DNA from: Aquilaria yunnanensis
Taxonomy: Eukaryota; Streptophyta; Magnoliopsida; Malvales; Thymelaeaceae
Direction of reading: 5' to 3'
Assembly (NCBI GenBank): GCA_039654915.1
Contig: CM077597.1
Location: 35,624,001-35,688,000, forward strand
Length of the DNA stretch: 64,000 nucleotides
The translations under genes and the position numbers were made by a program. Each line of letters begins with the position of its first letter. The first letter of the stretch is position 1. This document shows positions 1 to 10,762 of the stretch, piece by piece. Below the pieces are notes generated by a model. The model was not told the origin of the DNA, did not search any database, and saw only the letters and a program-made list of their open reading frames with translations.

Positions 1-1188
1 GGGAGCACTTGGTTTCTTCAGGAAATGTGACCTTCATTAAAACCTGCATCCACAAACACTAAAACAAAAACCCACAATGCATATATACAAGATATAGCAA
101 CCAAATGCAGTAGCCATTCACAACCAACAAACACATGAAATGCGCCAGCAACATAAACCTTAGGTTAGTCCACAAAACATGCAATAAACTTAAGTAAATC
201 ACACTGGAAGCCCTTATTTCACTGCCATCTTTGTACAGTTCACACTAGGTCACAAAACTTTCAATAAGTGCACTCTTCTCACTAAGCTTGGTTCATCAAG
301 CTCATGGCTATGTTCCAAGCTTAGCCCTAGCTCTATGGTTGCTTAAAAATGCAGGAAATAACCCATGGGAGAAAGAGAACCCTTTCCAAAGTGGGAAGGC
401 CAAAAATCAAGCTTGATCCTTGAAGTGTCCAAGCAATAGCTCTAGTTTGCTCCCAATTGCTTCCTTTTGCCTTCAATTTCAATCAATTGCAAGTTTGAAG
501 CTGTGGCAGCTATGGAGGAAGTGTGGCTATGTTCTTGGGCTGGAGGAGGCCAAAAATGGGAGAAAGATAAGTGAGTTGGCTGCTTAAATGGGCTTAAATG
601 AGCTTAAGGGCACAAAACACACTTAACAAGCTTAACCTTCCTTTATGTCCTTTTTCTTGCTACAAAACATTGGTTTATCATGCTTGATTTCATGGCCAAC
701 ATTTAACCATATCCCTACCATGCCTTAGCTATCCTCTCTTGAGTGGGATAAATCCAAAAATTCTCCATTTGACTCAAGTCAAAAGCAGAAACAACCAAAG
801 GCCTACACTAGGACACTTACGTCTTTAGCCCTTTTTGTGTTTTCTTTGCCCACACTTGTCTTCCAGAAGCAATTTGGTACTCCAATAGCACTTTCATACC
901 ATTCATATCCTTCCCATAACTCTCCAAAGCTCTTTCTTCAGAGTTTTGCAATTAAGTACCCGAATTTCCAAAAAGCTTACAAAAAAGTCCGTAGGTTGTT
1001 TGACAAACAAACAATCCTTAAGGCTTTTCTTGGGGGGCCAAGTTACCAACTTGGAATACTTTTAAGGAGGTGTTGATCATGCCTTTTACCACTAACACTT
1101 CAATCACAATGGTGAGAATTACGCAATATAATGGTTTTTAGCCATTATGACACCCTTGTAATTCTCCCATTTTTGCGATGTAGTAACA
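1..1188 (-). repeat. GL-family LTR, copy A (cut by the window edge)
   Basis: Minus-strand copy of a roughly 2.4-kb LTR family that recurs at 6250, 10763, 36597, 50070, 50878 and 60228. On the minus strand it begins with TGTTACTACATCGC at 1188, matching the TGTTACCACCTTCAC start of the 12769 copy. The match to the other copies runs to the window start, so the 3' part of the LTR is missing. It interrupts an Athila-like gag at 1189. The reading frames within it are chance frames in LTR sequence. Confidence 0.85.
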
Positions 1189-1565
1189 TTATTAGTTCTG
1201 AATATATCACAAATTTCCAAGAAATTAGAAATATGGGCTTTCAAATCCTCATTTTCCAAACTATCAAACTGAACACAATTCCGCGCCATCTAAATAGTAT
1301 TTGGCTTGATCTTGAAATTGTTGGTATTTGTTGGAGATCCAACAATACTGGATTACAATCCATGAGTAGAAGGTTTTGCATATCTAAATATAGTCCTAGC
1401 TTGATTATGATCTTCTATTATTAGCTGCTTTTGATTTTTTCCTTGTATCTTTCCTTTAGGATGCATTTGTTGTAACTCAGTGCTCCTTGTGAAATGAAGT
1501 CCCTTTAAAGTTCTTTTGATCTTTGGATCGATGTTCACTACTTCACCAAGATGGCTATGAGTCAT
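1189..1565 (-). pseudogene. Athila-like gag fragment
   Basis: Amino-terminal part of an Athila-lineage Ty3/gypsy gag, the nucleocapsid precursor. The frame from 1565 contains NIDPKIKRTLKGLHF, resembling the DPEIERTFR-type start of plant Athila gags. After an internal stop it continues with NNFKIKPNTI and AHISNFLEICDIFRTNNV, resembling the conserved NNFEIKP...HLxxFLExCDTFKxNGV block. The frame ends abruptly at 1189, where a GL LTR begins. Upstream on the same strand lie a degenerate tRNA-Asp-type primer-binding site and an LTR end, in the order expected for LTR-PBS-gag. It is non-functional because of the stop and truncation. Lineage is by recalled motif resemblance, not alignment. Confidence 0.7.
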
Positions 1566-1703
1566 GCACTAATTTTCCTACAGGAAAATAAAAATAAAAT
1601 ACTAAATAAAGGACAAATAGAAAATGAAAAAGAAAATACTGTGAGGAAATAAATGACTAGAATAATTAAGATAAATCTTTTAGGTAAAAATCTAAAAAAA
1701 TAT

Positions 1704-1721
1704 TTCCCAACAATGGCACAA
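1704..1721 (-). other. Degenerate primer-binding site, tRNA-Asp type
   Basis: On the minus strand the stretch matches the Athila-type PBS (TGGCGCCGTTGCCGGGGA, complementary to the 3' end of plant tRNA-Asp) at about 12 of 18 positions. It lies between the LTR end and the gag fragment, which supports the reading despite the decay. Confidence 0.55.
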
Positions 1722-1727
1722 AAAACT

Positions 1728-2246
1728 TGACATGTTGTTTTAGTTCAGAACTTCTTCCTACTACATTAATTTAGTTCTTAATGTAGATGTGTCAAATTGC
1801 TTAATACCTGTAAATGTGTTAACACACAGGCAAGCTCACCTATCAACAAAGTATAGCAATAAAAAGTATCAAGATCATTTTTCCCATAGAATGAAGTTGT
1901 TTTGCATATTCAATATCTCTCTATTATCTAATTTATGATTAAGAGGTTTGTTTAACTAATTAATTACATTCAGCTAAACTAACTAATGCAGTAAAAAAAA
2001 GTAAACAAGCAACTAACTAATTAGAAACACTGAAAGACAACCAAATAATCAACAATCGAGATATGTCATGTTTAGATAGAAATCGCCCTGAAAATTCAAC
2101 ACCTTACTCTTACTTTGGTTTAATAGGCATATAGTTAACTTGGACCATGGAGCACTATGTAAAGTAAATTAGCTCCCTATTATTTCACTAATCCCTATTC
2201 TTGTGTCACCGATATGGTGGCTGGTTCTACCGCGTTTCCTAAGAAT
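1728..2246 (-). repeat. 3' part of an Athila-like 5' LTR
   Basis: The minus-strand reading of this segment matches the plus strand at about 59690-60105. Shared features include an AGGTGAGCTTGCCTGTG / AGGTGTGCTTGCCTGTG block and the TTAAACAAACCTCTTAAT-type block. It ends just before the tRNA-Asp-type PBS, so it is the U5 end of an LTR. The rest of the LTR is displaced by the TL LTR that begins at 2252. Confidence 0.6.
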
Positions 2247-4316
2247 GCATTTGTTATAGCCCTCCTAGCGGAATGCTAACTAAGCTAGGTAAATTCATAA
2301 ATCCCTAGTTTAAATGCCTTAATTAAAGGTGAATTAGCAAGATCAAGTAAATTATTCAAGGGTTAGTTGGTTCCGAGTGGTTTACGGCACTAGGCTTGCC
2401 CGAGGGAAAAATGGTCATTTTGCACCTCAGAGGGTTGGGACAAGTCTCGGGAGTACAAATGACATTTTAAAATCCTAAAGCCCAAGTTAGAAAAGTGTGA
2501 CAAAGTATCTAATTACGTAGTTACTATTTGGGGAAGGGATATTTTTGTAACTTTTTAAAAAGTTTTAGGCGGAGAGGGAGGATTTGTGTTTAAAAAACAT
2601 TTGGGGGCAATTTTTCTACCATTATTCACCCCATTTTCAGCCCAAATTCACATCCCTCTCTTTCTTTCTCAATTTCTTGCCAAATCCTTCCATAATCCAT
2701 GATTTCTTGATGGAATTAGAAGCTTTTCTTGGTGCCCAAGCGGATGGAAGCTTGCATTGCTTTTTATTCACAATTTTGAAGCTTCAAGGGCCAGTTTTCT
2801 TGCTTAGGCATAGTGTGTGCACGCGGTAAGCTCCAATCTTTGAAGATTTCATGTTTCTTGACTTCTTTGATGCTTAGGTTTTGTTGGGTCTATGCTAAAT
2901 TAGTGCCATATGCCATGTCTTTTGCTTGGAACCCAAGAAAGTTAGTGGAACCTTTGGAACTTGCAGTTTGATGCTTTGGTGCTTGATTGTTGCTAGTTTA
3001 AGGTTAGTTAAGGTAAGGGATTTATGATTCATGCTTGATTAATTCTATTCATTGCTTGCTTGAAATAGAATTCTTGTGAATTAGTGAATGGTGTTAGCTA
3101 GTGGATGGCATTGGTTTTGTTGGACTAGTTGAGTTTCCAAGCTTAGTGTGATGTATGTGTGTGTTGCAAGCTTGGAATGAATGGTGCATTATGGCCTAGA
3201 AAGTGCATTTTGTAGGTTTCCAAAGTGGGATGACGTCCAAGACTTGTTATGGAGCCTTTGGAAGCTTCCAAAGTGGCTTAAAAGGCTTTCTTTTGTTTCA
3301 GGGCACGAGGCTTTAGTGCCTATGCGCTGTTCCATGCTACGGAGCCCAAGATGCATTTTTGACACCATAGAGCAGTGTATTCCAAGTGCCTAGGCCCCAA
3401 CTAGAACCTAAGCCTCATGTGCTCCTGGCACCTAGGCCTCAATGGCACCTCTCTTGGCACCTAGGCACGAGCACTCGACAACATTGACATGCCATAGTGT
3501 TTTTGCCATAACTTTTCGCTCAGGTGTCTGATTGAGCTGATTAAAGTTTCCACACGAAGATAAGAGGAAGGGCTATAATTTACATTCTTTTTCCAAGCAT
3601 GCTTTAGCCCAAGTTTAATGGTGTTTCCACTCAAAATGACAGGACACTTGCCCACATTAGAGCAGCATTAGTCAGGTAAAAGGTTTAGTACCATCAACAG
3701 CCTAGTTCAACCTTTGGGTTTAAGGTCCCAATGTGGAAACCTTAGTTCACCTAGGAGGGCCTAGTGGAACCTAGAATCTATGAGTCCAACCATGACCATT
3801 GCCACTCCACCAGGGTGAACCAAGTAATGGTGGATAGGTATGTGCCTTGAGTCAATGTTTAGTGCACTTATAGCCTAAGCAAGGTTACTCGAGGTGCAAG
3901 TGAAAGCCTAGTGCACTCTTGGTAAGGATTTAAGGTGGAAGCTTAGCACACAAGTAACCTAGCCAAGTCTATGAACTTGAGATACTATGTGGAGGCTTAG
4001 TACACTTAATGAGTTCCTTGGAACTCAAGCGAGGTGCATCCACCATGTTCACTTGCACAACAATCAAGGGAAATTTAAATTTAATGCATCGGTAAGGTAA
4101 GGTTTACTACAAGTGACATAGGGGCCATAACTCACTAGGCATGGAGTGACACCCATGATAGGACTAGGAAGAAAAGAGGTCCCAAGGGACTCACATGTAT
4201 GAGCATATGTTAGACCCTCAGACTATAAGCGCGCGTAGTAGAATTCATATATATTGTATATATGTTTGTCCTCAGTATTTTTCTTATAGATTGAAGGACC
4301 CCTTACTGAGAATCAC

Positions 4317-4378
4317 TGCACAACAAAGACTAAGGCAGTGAGAATCAATGATTCTCACTGCCTTAGTCTTTGTGTGCA
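4317..4378. repeat. Near-perfect 31-bp inverted repeat (hairpin) inside the TL LTR
   Basis: The left arm from TGCACAACAAAGACTAAGG is mirrored by a right arm ending GCCTTAGTCTTTGTGTGCA, with almost no loop. The sister LTRs have only the short CTTACTGAGAAT...ATTCTCA block here, so one arm looks like a local inverted duplication specific to this copy. Confidence 0.85.
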
Positions 4379-4729
4379 GATATCTTCCATAAGCCAGGCA
4401 GCCATTAAGGGTTCTTAAGCTTGGCTCATGAGCAAGTATATAGTTTGGTTGAAATTTTAAGATTCTAGTTTGTGTTTTGCTTGTTGGTTGTGTTATAGTA
4501 CTGACTACAGTTGTCTTTTGGCTGATAGAGGCTAATGAAGCACAAGGGAGGGCTTTCGAGACTTGCCAATCGGAGTTTGCTCTAAAGTGCAAGTTTACTT
4601 ATGGATCTTAGTAGAGTTGTTTAGTGTATAATTTTCATACACTAGTTTGCCTGCAATGTTCATGTATGAGTAGTGTACTCTAGAGTCACTCTTGGGTGTG
4701 AGAATAGTTTATTTTTCTTTGGATGTTCA

Positions 4730-6137
4730 TGTTGGGTTTCGGGAGCCAAACAGCGCAGCGGAATTTAACCGAAACCCTCCAGGATCCAAGTGAAACGGGG
4801 TAAACCGGGTGTTTGAAAATTTCATACCTAATTTTCGGTTGTGATCTCTCACTCAACTGTAGAGTCGAATCACAAAACATGAACAGTTGACGTGTTCAGG
4901 CTCTCTATGGTATCCACACGAGCCTCTCGGGATCACCATGCTTCCACCACGTCCCGGCAGATGCGTTTCTCTTGCGCTCGCAGTGCTAGCTTGCGTCCTC
5001 GAAGGAATTGCAAGAGAAGAGTGCGACTATCCTTTTGGGAGGCTAGGGCAAGGAGACCTGCGAATTTCTCACTTAAAAGTTGTATTTATAGTGAGACTCA
5101 ACTTCCAGGCCTAATGGGTTTCAAAGCCCTAATCCAATTAGGATTTAATTTCGGGCTTAATAATGGCTCAACTCCTTGGCCCATTATTAATACGAAATTA
5201 AAGTGAAACCATAACCCAAATAATTAGCTCATGCACTCTAATGATCCAAATAGCTCTATGTGTGCGACCCAATAGGCTCTTGCCATGTTGGCAATGATCA
5301 TAAATCACATTTATGATCATCAGCAATGAGCGGTGTCTAGCAACACATCATTGCTACCCAAGTGACAAGATTGTCGGTGAATCGACTAAACCTTTATGAT
5401 CATCACCGATATATGCCATTGTCCCTTTGTCCAAGATATCAACACTAAGCACGAGACATGGAATGTGTCACTCTCGTATAGCCCAATCTTTGGTTTCTTG
5501 ATTACCGAGTAGACCAACTTAAACTGACGACATTGATATCATATATCAACTCATCGGAGAATGGCCATGCATTTTCTAAGTCTCACTCTATCAAGGGGAC
5601 CAAAGATATCACTCCCGTTACATAGGAGAGACAAATCCCATCTTGATCATACAAATCCCTCCGCACGATATGTGACATACCCAATGACCTCCTTCAAGTT
5701 CACTCAGTTACGAGCAACAAAGGAAAGTATCAAAGTATGTGACTCACATGTAGGGAACCTTGATGATCTTAGGTCGAAGGACTACATATACCATGATGAA
5801 TCACTTATGACACTCATATAACGATCCATGAAGTGTTCTCATGGTGGGTTGGTCCAGTACACAAGTTCTCCAACTTGTACCCATATGTAGACTACATATC
5901 TCATATTAGTCTCCACATATGCTAGTCATTATGTATTATTACAACCCGCTCCACAATAATACTAGACTAGGGACGTTTAAGAATATCATTATTTTAGGGT
6001 TACAATTATGTTTATTACGTTATGCAGAAACAAAACAACAAACAAAATTGCTGGATTAATGCCTCAATAAAATATCATGACACAATGTGCAAAAATACAA
6101 TCATCTCATGATTGGCTTTTTAGGCACAACACTAATA
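4730..6137 (-). mobile_element. Solo Ty1/copia LTR with 5-bp target-site duplication
   Basis: A 1408-bp minus-strand copy of the LTR found at both ends of the copia element (38703-40118 and 45570-46981). It starts on the plus strand TGTTGGGTTTCGGG and ends ...CACTAATA (CACTAACA in the others). GTTCA at 4725-4729 is repeated exactly at 6138-6142, a canonical 5-bp duplication. No internal domain remains, so it is a solo LTR left by LTR-LTR recombination. It sits inside the TL LTR. Short frames at 4887-5206 and 5561-5821 are LTR sequence. Confidence 0.92.
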
Positions 6138-6249
6138 GTTCACACGCGGTTGATTATGTGCTGTTAACCACATAAATGCTTTGTATGCTTTGATGTTTTT
6201 ATATTTGGTTTTAATGAAATGCCATGGCAATGTTTAAATGTCTTATTAT

Positions 6250-8728
6250 ATTAACCCACTTTGGGGTAGTCCAATTATGGTGCCAAAATTGTGCATTTAG
6301 ACTCCCAGGATTGGTAATGTTTTGTACACCATCAGAACACTACCCTTAGTGTGCATACCCAAGTGGCCTTCTTGGGCACTATCTAAACACATGCATATTG
6401 GTCCAAACATCACACACATATTCACATTTCATTCACAGCATGGCAAAAATGAAGGAAAACACTAGCACAAGTCTTAATCTTGGCTACCACACATTAGGCA
6501 ATCTTGTTAAGTTCAAGTGACCAGCCACTACACCTGTAACTACCACTAATAAACTGTATCATTCTAGCAATGTACCACCCTATTTTATTTGCTCCATTAT
6601 CAACTAGATACTTAGAGCAAACCAATGAATTTTTTTTTACATCAATAGCCCACCTATGGACCAAGTTATCGATTTTTTAAGTTGGTTCCAAAATTCTGAC
6701 CAAATGAACAATAACTTAGCCAAATTTGCAACATTATATCATTGGCTACAAGGCTCCAAATTCAGAAATTCCAAATCCAATTTGAACATCTTGATGTTAT
6801 CTAGATTTGGCCAAAATTTCATACAAATATTACTTCTACATAGGAAGATATAGAACTTTAAGTGCAAAGTCAAAATTCTGGTCATCTTATGACCTTTTTG
6901 CCCATACAAAAGTTCATAAGTGTGCAAACACTTCATTCACAAGGGGAAAGCCCTCCAAGGCTAACCCATATATGGCCATTACACATAGGAAATACATTCC
7001 CCTACATTTAACAACCATATGTGGCTAAAACAGATTACAAGTAAGCAGCCCACCATTCACACTTAGGTAGCTTTGCACCACATCACTTACATAGCCAAAA
7101 ACATTACTCAAATGTTCACATACTTGTCTCATTTTACATACACTATAGGTAAATGCATACATGCACTACATAATGGTATTAATTCAGCTATATATGCACC
7201 CTAGGTTACAGGAGTGCCTGAGACACAATAGACTCCAGAATAGGATGCTGGACAGCTGCTGCACAACACAATAAGTACCATCACTAAAAATACCAAATGT
7301 GCTCCTAAAATCACCAAGCTTTCCAGATCATAACTATACATATGAAGATTCAAGTATCTGAAATTTTAGGGTAAAACTCAAATAACAAGGGTTAGTTTGA
7401 AGGTGATCTTTCAGCTGGACCTGAAATGACAGAATTGAAGGGAGTAAGTTTCATTGAGAAACTTAGTAAGGGTAGCACTTGGATTCAATAGGCAATGTAA
7501 CAATCATTAAAACTTGCATCCAAAGACACTAAAACACAAAAATGACAATGCATATATACAAGATATAGAAACCAAATCAGCAGCCATTCACAACCAACAA
7601 ACGCATGAAATGCTGCAGCAACAAAAACCATATGTCAGTCCATAAAACATGCAATAAACATAAATAAATCACAATGGCAGCCCTCCTCAAGCTAATTCTT
7701 AGTCTTAAGAGTATTTTAGCACTAGTTAGTACTAACTTTGGGCTCTCAAAACACTCACTTCACTGCAATCATTGTGCACTTCACACTAGGTCGCAAAACC
7801 TTCAATAAGTGCACTCCCCTCACTAAGCTTGGTTCATCAAGCTCATAGCTCTCTTCCAAGCTTATCCCTAGCTCCATGGCTGCTTGAAAATATATAAAAA
7901 CAACCCATGAGAGCAATAGAACCCTTACCTTGATGGGTATGTTGAAATTGGAGCTTGATCCAAGGTGCACTCAAGCAATAGCACCAAATAGCTTCCAATT
8001 GTGCTTCCTTGACTTCAATTGCAAGTAGTTTTGAGTTTGAAGGTATGGTGGCTATAAAGGAAGAGTGGAGGAGAGGGCTGGCTTCCCTTTTTCTAGTGGA
8101 GGCCAAAATATGTTAAATAAGGACAAGAATGGACACTTATATGGTCTTAAGTGCACTAAACGCACTTAATAAGCTTAACCAAGCTTTATGTCATTTTCCT
8201 TGCTACAAGACCACGGTTTCTTTACCTTAATCTCATGGCTAACATTTGACTTCCTTATCCCATGCCATAGCATCCCCTCTATATGTGGGATAGCCCCACA
8301 AAACTTCCATTTGACTTAAGTCATAAGCATGGACAACCAAAGGTACACAATAGGACACTTAAGTCCTTAAAGCCTTTTTGTGTTTTCCTTTGTCCATACT
8401 TGTCTTCTATAAGTGATTTCATCTTCCAATAGCACTTTCATACCATTCATCTCCTTCCCATAACTCTCCAAATCTCTTTTCAGAAAGTTTTGCAATTGAG
8501 TGCCCAAATTTCCAAAATCTTACAAAGAAGTCCATAGGTTGCTTGACAAACAAGCAATCCTTAAGGATTTTCTTGGGGGCCAAGTTACTAACTTGGAACA
8601 CTTTTAAGGAGGTGTTGATCATGTCTTTTACCCCCCACAGTTCAATCACTACGGTGAGAATTACACAATATAATGGTTTTTAGCCATTATGACACTTGTA
8701 ATTCTCCCATTTTTGTGAAGTGGTAAGA
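6250..8728 (-). repeat. GL-family LTR, copy B (3' LTR of G2)
   Basis: Nearly full GL LTR of about 2.48 kb. On the minus strand it begins TCTTACCACTTCAC at 8728 (TG mutated to TC), directly after a polypurine tract and the pol stop of G2. Its far end at 6250 corresponds to the GGGTACCA end of the 60228 solo copy. A donor-like ATCAAG/GTAAGG lies near 7929 on the minus strand. Short frames within are LTR sequence. Confidence 0.82.
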
Positions 8729-8744
8729 ATCCTCCCCCCCCCCC
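8729..8744 (-). other. Polypurine tract of G2, with an 11-G run
   Basis: On the minus strand an unbroken run of 11 G followed by AGGAT separates the pol stop (TAG, 8744-8746) from the LTR start. This is the expected site for priming plus-strand DNA synthesis. The sister element at 12770 has only 6 G. Confidence 0.8.
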
Positions 8745-9448
8745 TAAAAATTTTGGTACTCCACAATAGCCTTTAGCTTTGGGTATTCTTCAGGATACGT
8801 TTGCATAAGGTCTCTTTCAGTTTCCCAGGTTGCTTCTCTTTTAGGGTGGTGTAACCACTGAACTTTAACTATGGGAATGAACTTTTTTCTTAACCTTCTG
8901 GTATCCTTGGCTAAGATAGCTATAGGTTTCTCTTCGTATGTCAAGTTAGGTTCCAACTGTATGTCTTCCACTAGAATAGCATGCTTTGTGTCAAATAGAC
9001 ACTTCTTAAGTATACTGATGTGAAAAGTATTATGAACACTTGACATGCTTAGCAGTAGAGCTAACCTGTATGCTACCTTGCCAACTTTGTCCAAGATCTC
9101 ATAAGGACCTATGTATCTTACAGCTAACTTGGTTCTTCTGCCAAATTTTATAGTGCCTTTGGTTGGTGCAACTTTCAGCCAAACATGGTCAGCAACCTCA
9201 AATTCTAAGTCTTTGCTTATTTTGTTCACATAGGCTATGGTCCTTTCATTGGCTGCCTTTAATCTCTCTTGAATTTTCTTGATTTTGGCAGTAGTCTCTT
9301 CCATAATTTTGAGACCTAACTTTAACATGTCTGAGGCTTCCACCCAATAGTGGTGTGTCATGCACCTTCTTCCATAAAATGCTTCAAAAGGTGTCATGCC
9401 AATGGTACTTTGGTAACTATTGTTATATGAGAATTCCACTAATGGCAA
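8744..9448 (-). pseudogene. G2 integrase C-terminal part with chromodomain-like end
   Basis: A 234-codon open stretch. It opens with the end of the integrase core (VEFSYNNSYQSTIGMTPFEA), then a linker helix (about residues 40-75), an SH3-like DNA-binding region (VADHVWLKVAPTKG, RRTKLAVRYIGPYEI, VGKVAYRLALL, VHNTFHISILKKC) and a chromodomain-like tail (VKVQWLHHPKREATWETE, then YPEEYP). In chromoviruses this tail directs integration toward particular chromatin. It stops next to the PPT. It is the longest open piece in the relic; upstream is broken by stops. The start codon is only the first Met after a stop, not a true start. The arrangement suggests the Tekay/Del chromovirus clade. Confidence 0.88.
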
Positions 9449-10217
9449 GTGTTGGTCCCACTAACCTTTGAAATCCAACACACAGCTCCTCAGCATGTCT
9501 TCTAGTATCTATATCACCCTTTCAGATTCCCCATCTATCTAAGGATGATAAGCAGTACTCAAGTGGATTTTCGTTCCTAGTGCTTTATGAAAAGAACGCC
9601 AAAATTGATCTATAAATCTTGGATCTCTATCAGATACAATGGAGTCTAGCACTCCATGTAGTCTCACTATCTCCTGGACATACATCTGAGCTAACTTCTC
9701 TAAGGAGTCTGTGAGCTTCATAGGTAATAAGTGGGCACATTTTGTTAGCCTATCCATAATGGACCAGAATGTATCATGCATTAATCTGGTCATAGGCAAC
9801 CCAGTCAAAAAGTCCATGGTTATGTTGCTCACTTCCTTACTAGTATAAGTAGAGTCTATAGGGTACCAGCTAGCTTCTGGTGCTCTACCTTTACCCTCTG
9901 GCATGTGGCACATTTGGAGACATAAGTAACTATGTATCTCTTCATGTTTGGGCACAAGAAGTGAGTCCTCAAGTCTTTATACATTTTCTCACTTCCTAAA
10001 TGTATGTTCAACTTACTTGTGTGAGCTTCTTCAAGTATTTCATCCCTGAGCTTTGGTCCTTTAGGCACATAGATTTGGTCCTTGAAGTACAGTAATCCTT
10101 GCTTGTGGGCAAAGCATCTGGTATAAGCAGATAACCTAACCCAGATCTAGATGCATCTATATAGATGATGTAGGGCTTACTTGGATCAAGAAGAATCAAT
10201 ACAAGAGCTTCAATCAA
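9449..10217 (-). pseudogene. G2 RNase H remnant, H2C2 zinc finger and integrase core
   Basis: Reading down the minus strand: a piece of RNase H ([12 protein letters not shown]); then, after an internal deletion and frame change, the integrase zinc finger (HTSKLNIHLGSEKM...CATCQRVKVEHQK); then the core with MDFLTGLP, DRLTKCAHLLP, IVSDRDPRF, LSTAYHP and DGESERVI. The catalytic D, D and E positions look intact. At least three stops lie between 9448 and 9540. Most of RNase H and the linker after SGLG is missing compared with G3, where that region continues as an [24 protein letters not shown] segment. Confidence 0.85.
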
Positions 10218-10762
10218 CCTCTACTTGAGCTCCTAGAAACTCTTTCCACACTACTCAGTCCACCCAAATCTTTGACCCTTATTGGTCAGATTAGTAAGAA
10301 CTAAGGCAATCATGGAAAAGCTTGATATAGAACTGAGGCAATCATGGAAAAGCTTGATACAAATCTCTTGTAGTATCTAGCTAATCCTAGGAAACTTCTG
10401 ATTTGCTTTACAGTTTTTGGTCTTTCCCATTCTTGCACTGTCTTGACCTTATCAAGGTTTGCCTTAAGGCCTTGGGCATCTATGATGTGTCATAGGAAAG
10501 ACACTTCCTTTATCCAGAATTGGCACTTGGATAACTTGGCATAAAGCTGATGCTCCAGTAGAGTCTTCAAGACAATCTTCAGATGATGTTCATGTTCATT
10601 TTCATGTTTGGAATACACCAGGATGTAATCAATGAACACAACCACAAATTTGTCCAGATGTGGTATGAACACCCTGTTCATCAAGTCCATAAAAGCAATT
10701 GGCGCATTAGTCAAACCAAATGGCATGACTGTGTACTCAAAATGCCCATATCTGGTCCAAAA
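10218..10762 (-). pseudogene. G2 reverse transcriptase C-terminal half
   Basis: Ty3/gypsy RT beginning at [21 protein letters not shown], then the catalytic box and thumb ([15 protein letters not shown]) and a connection region. The active-site box reads [11 protein letters not shown] instead of the FIDDIL form, so the second catalytic Asp is Tyr and the enzyme would be dead. Everything upstream (gag, protease, RT fingers) is absent: the GL LTR of the neighbouring element begins at 10763. A 32-bp tandem duplication at 10299-10362 further disrupts the frame. Confidence 0.85.
10299..10362. repeat. 32-bp tandem duplication within G2 RT
   Basis: Two adjacent 32-bp units beginning AACTAAGGCAATCATGG and AACTGAGGCAATCATGG and running through AAAAGCTTGATA. 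They differ at very few positions and lie in the connection region after the RT active site. Confidence 0.85.

Larger units (their letters stand above)
2252..6249 (+). repeat. TL-family LTR, copy 1, split by a copia solo LTR
   Basis: Plus-strand LTR starting TGTTATAGCCCTCC, related to the LTRs at 20234-22620 and 24849-27259. It shares their block order, including the CTTACTGAGAAT block near 4300, the CTCTTGGGTG block near 4690 and the TTGTATGCTTTG block after the insertion. Removing 4730-6142 restores continuity with the other copies. The 3' end is lost where the GL LTR starts at 6250. A donor-like GCG/GTAAGC lies at 2826. Internal frames such as 3181-3393 and 4284-4592 are LTR sequence, not genes. 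Confidence 0.75.
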
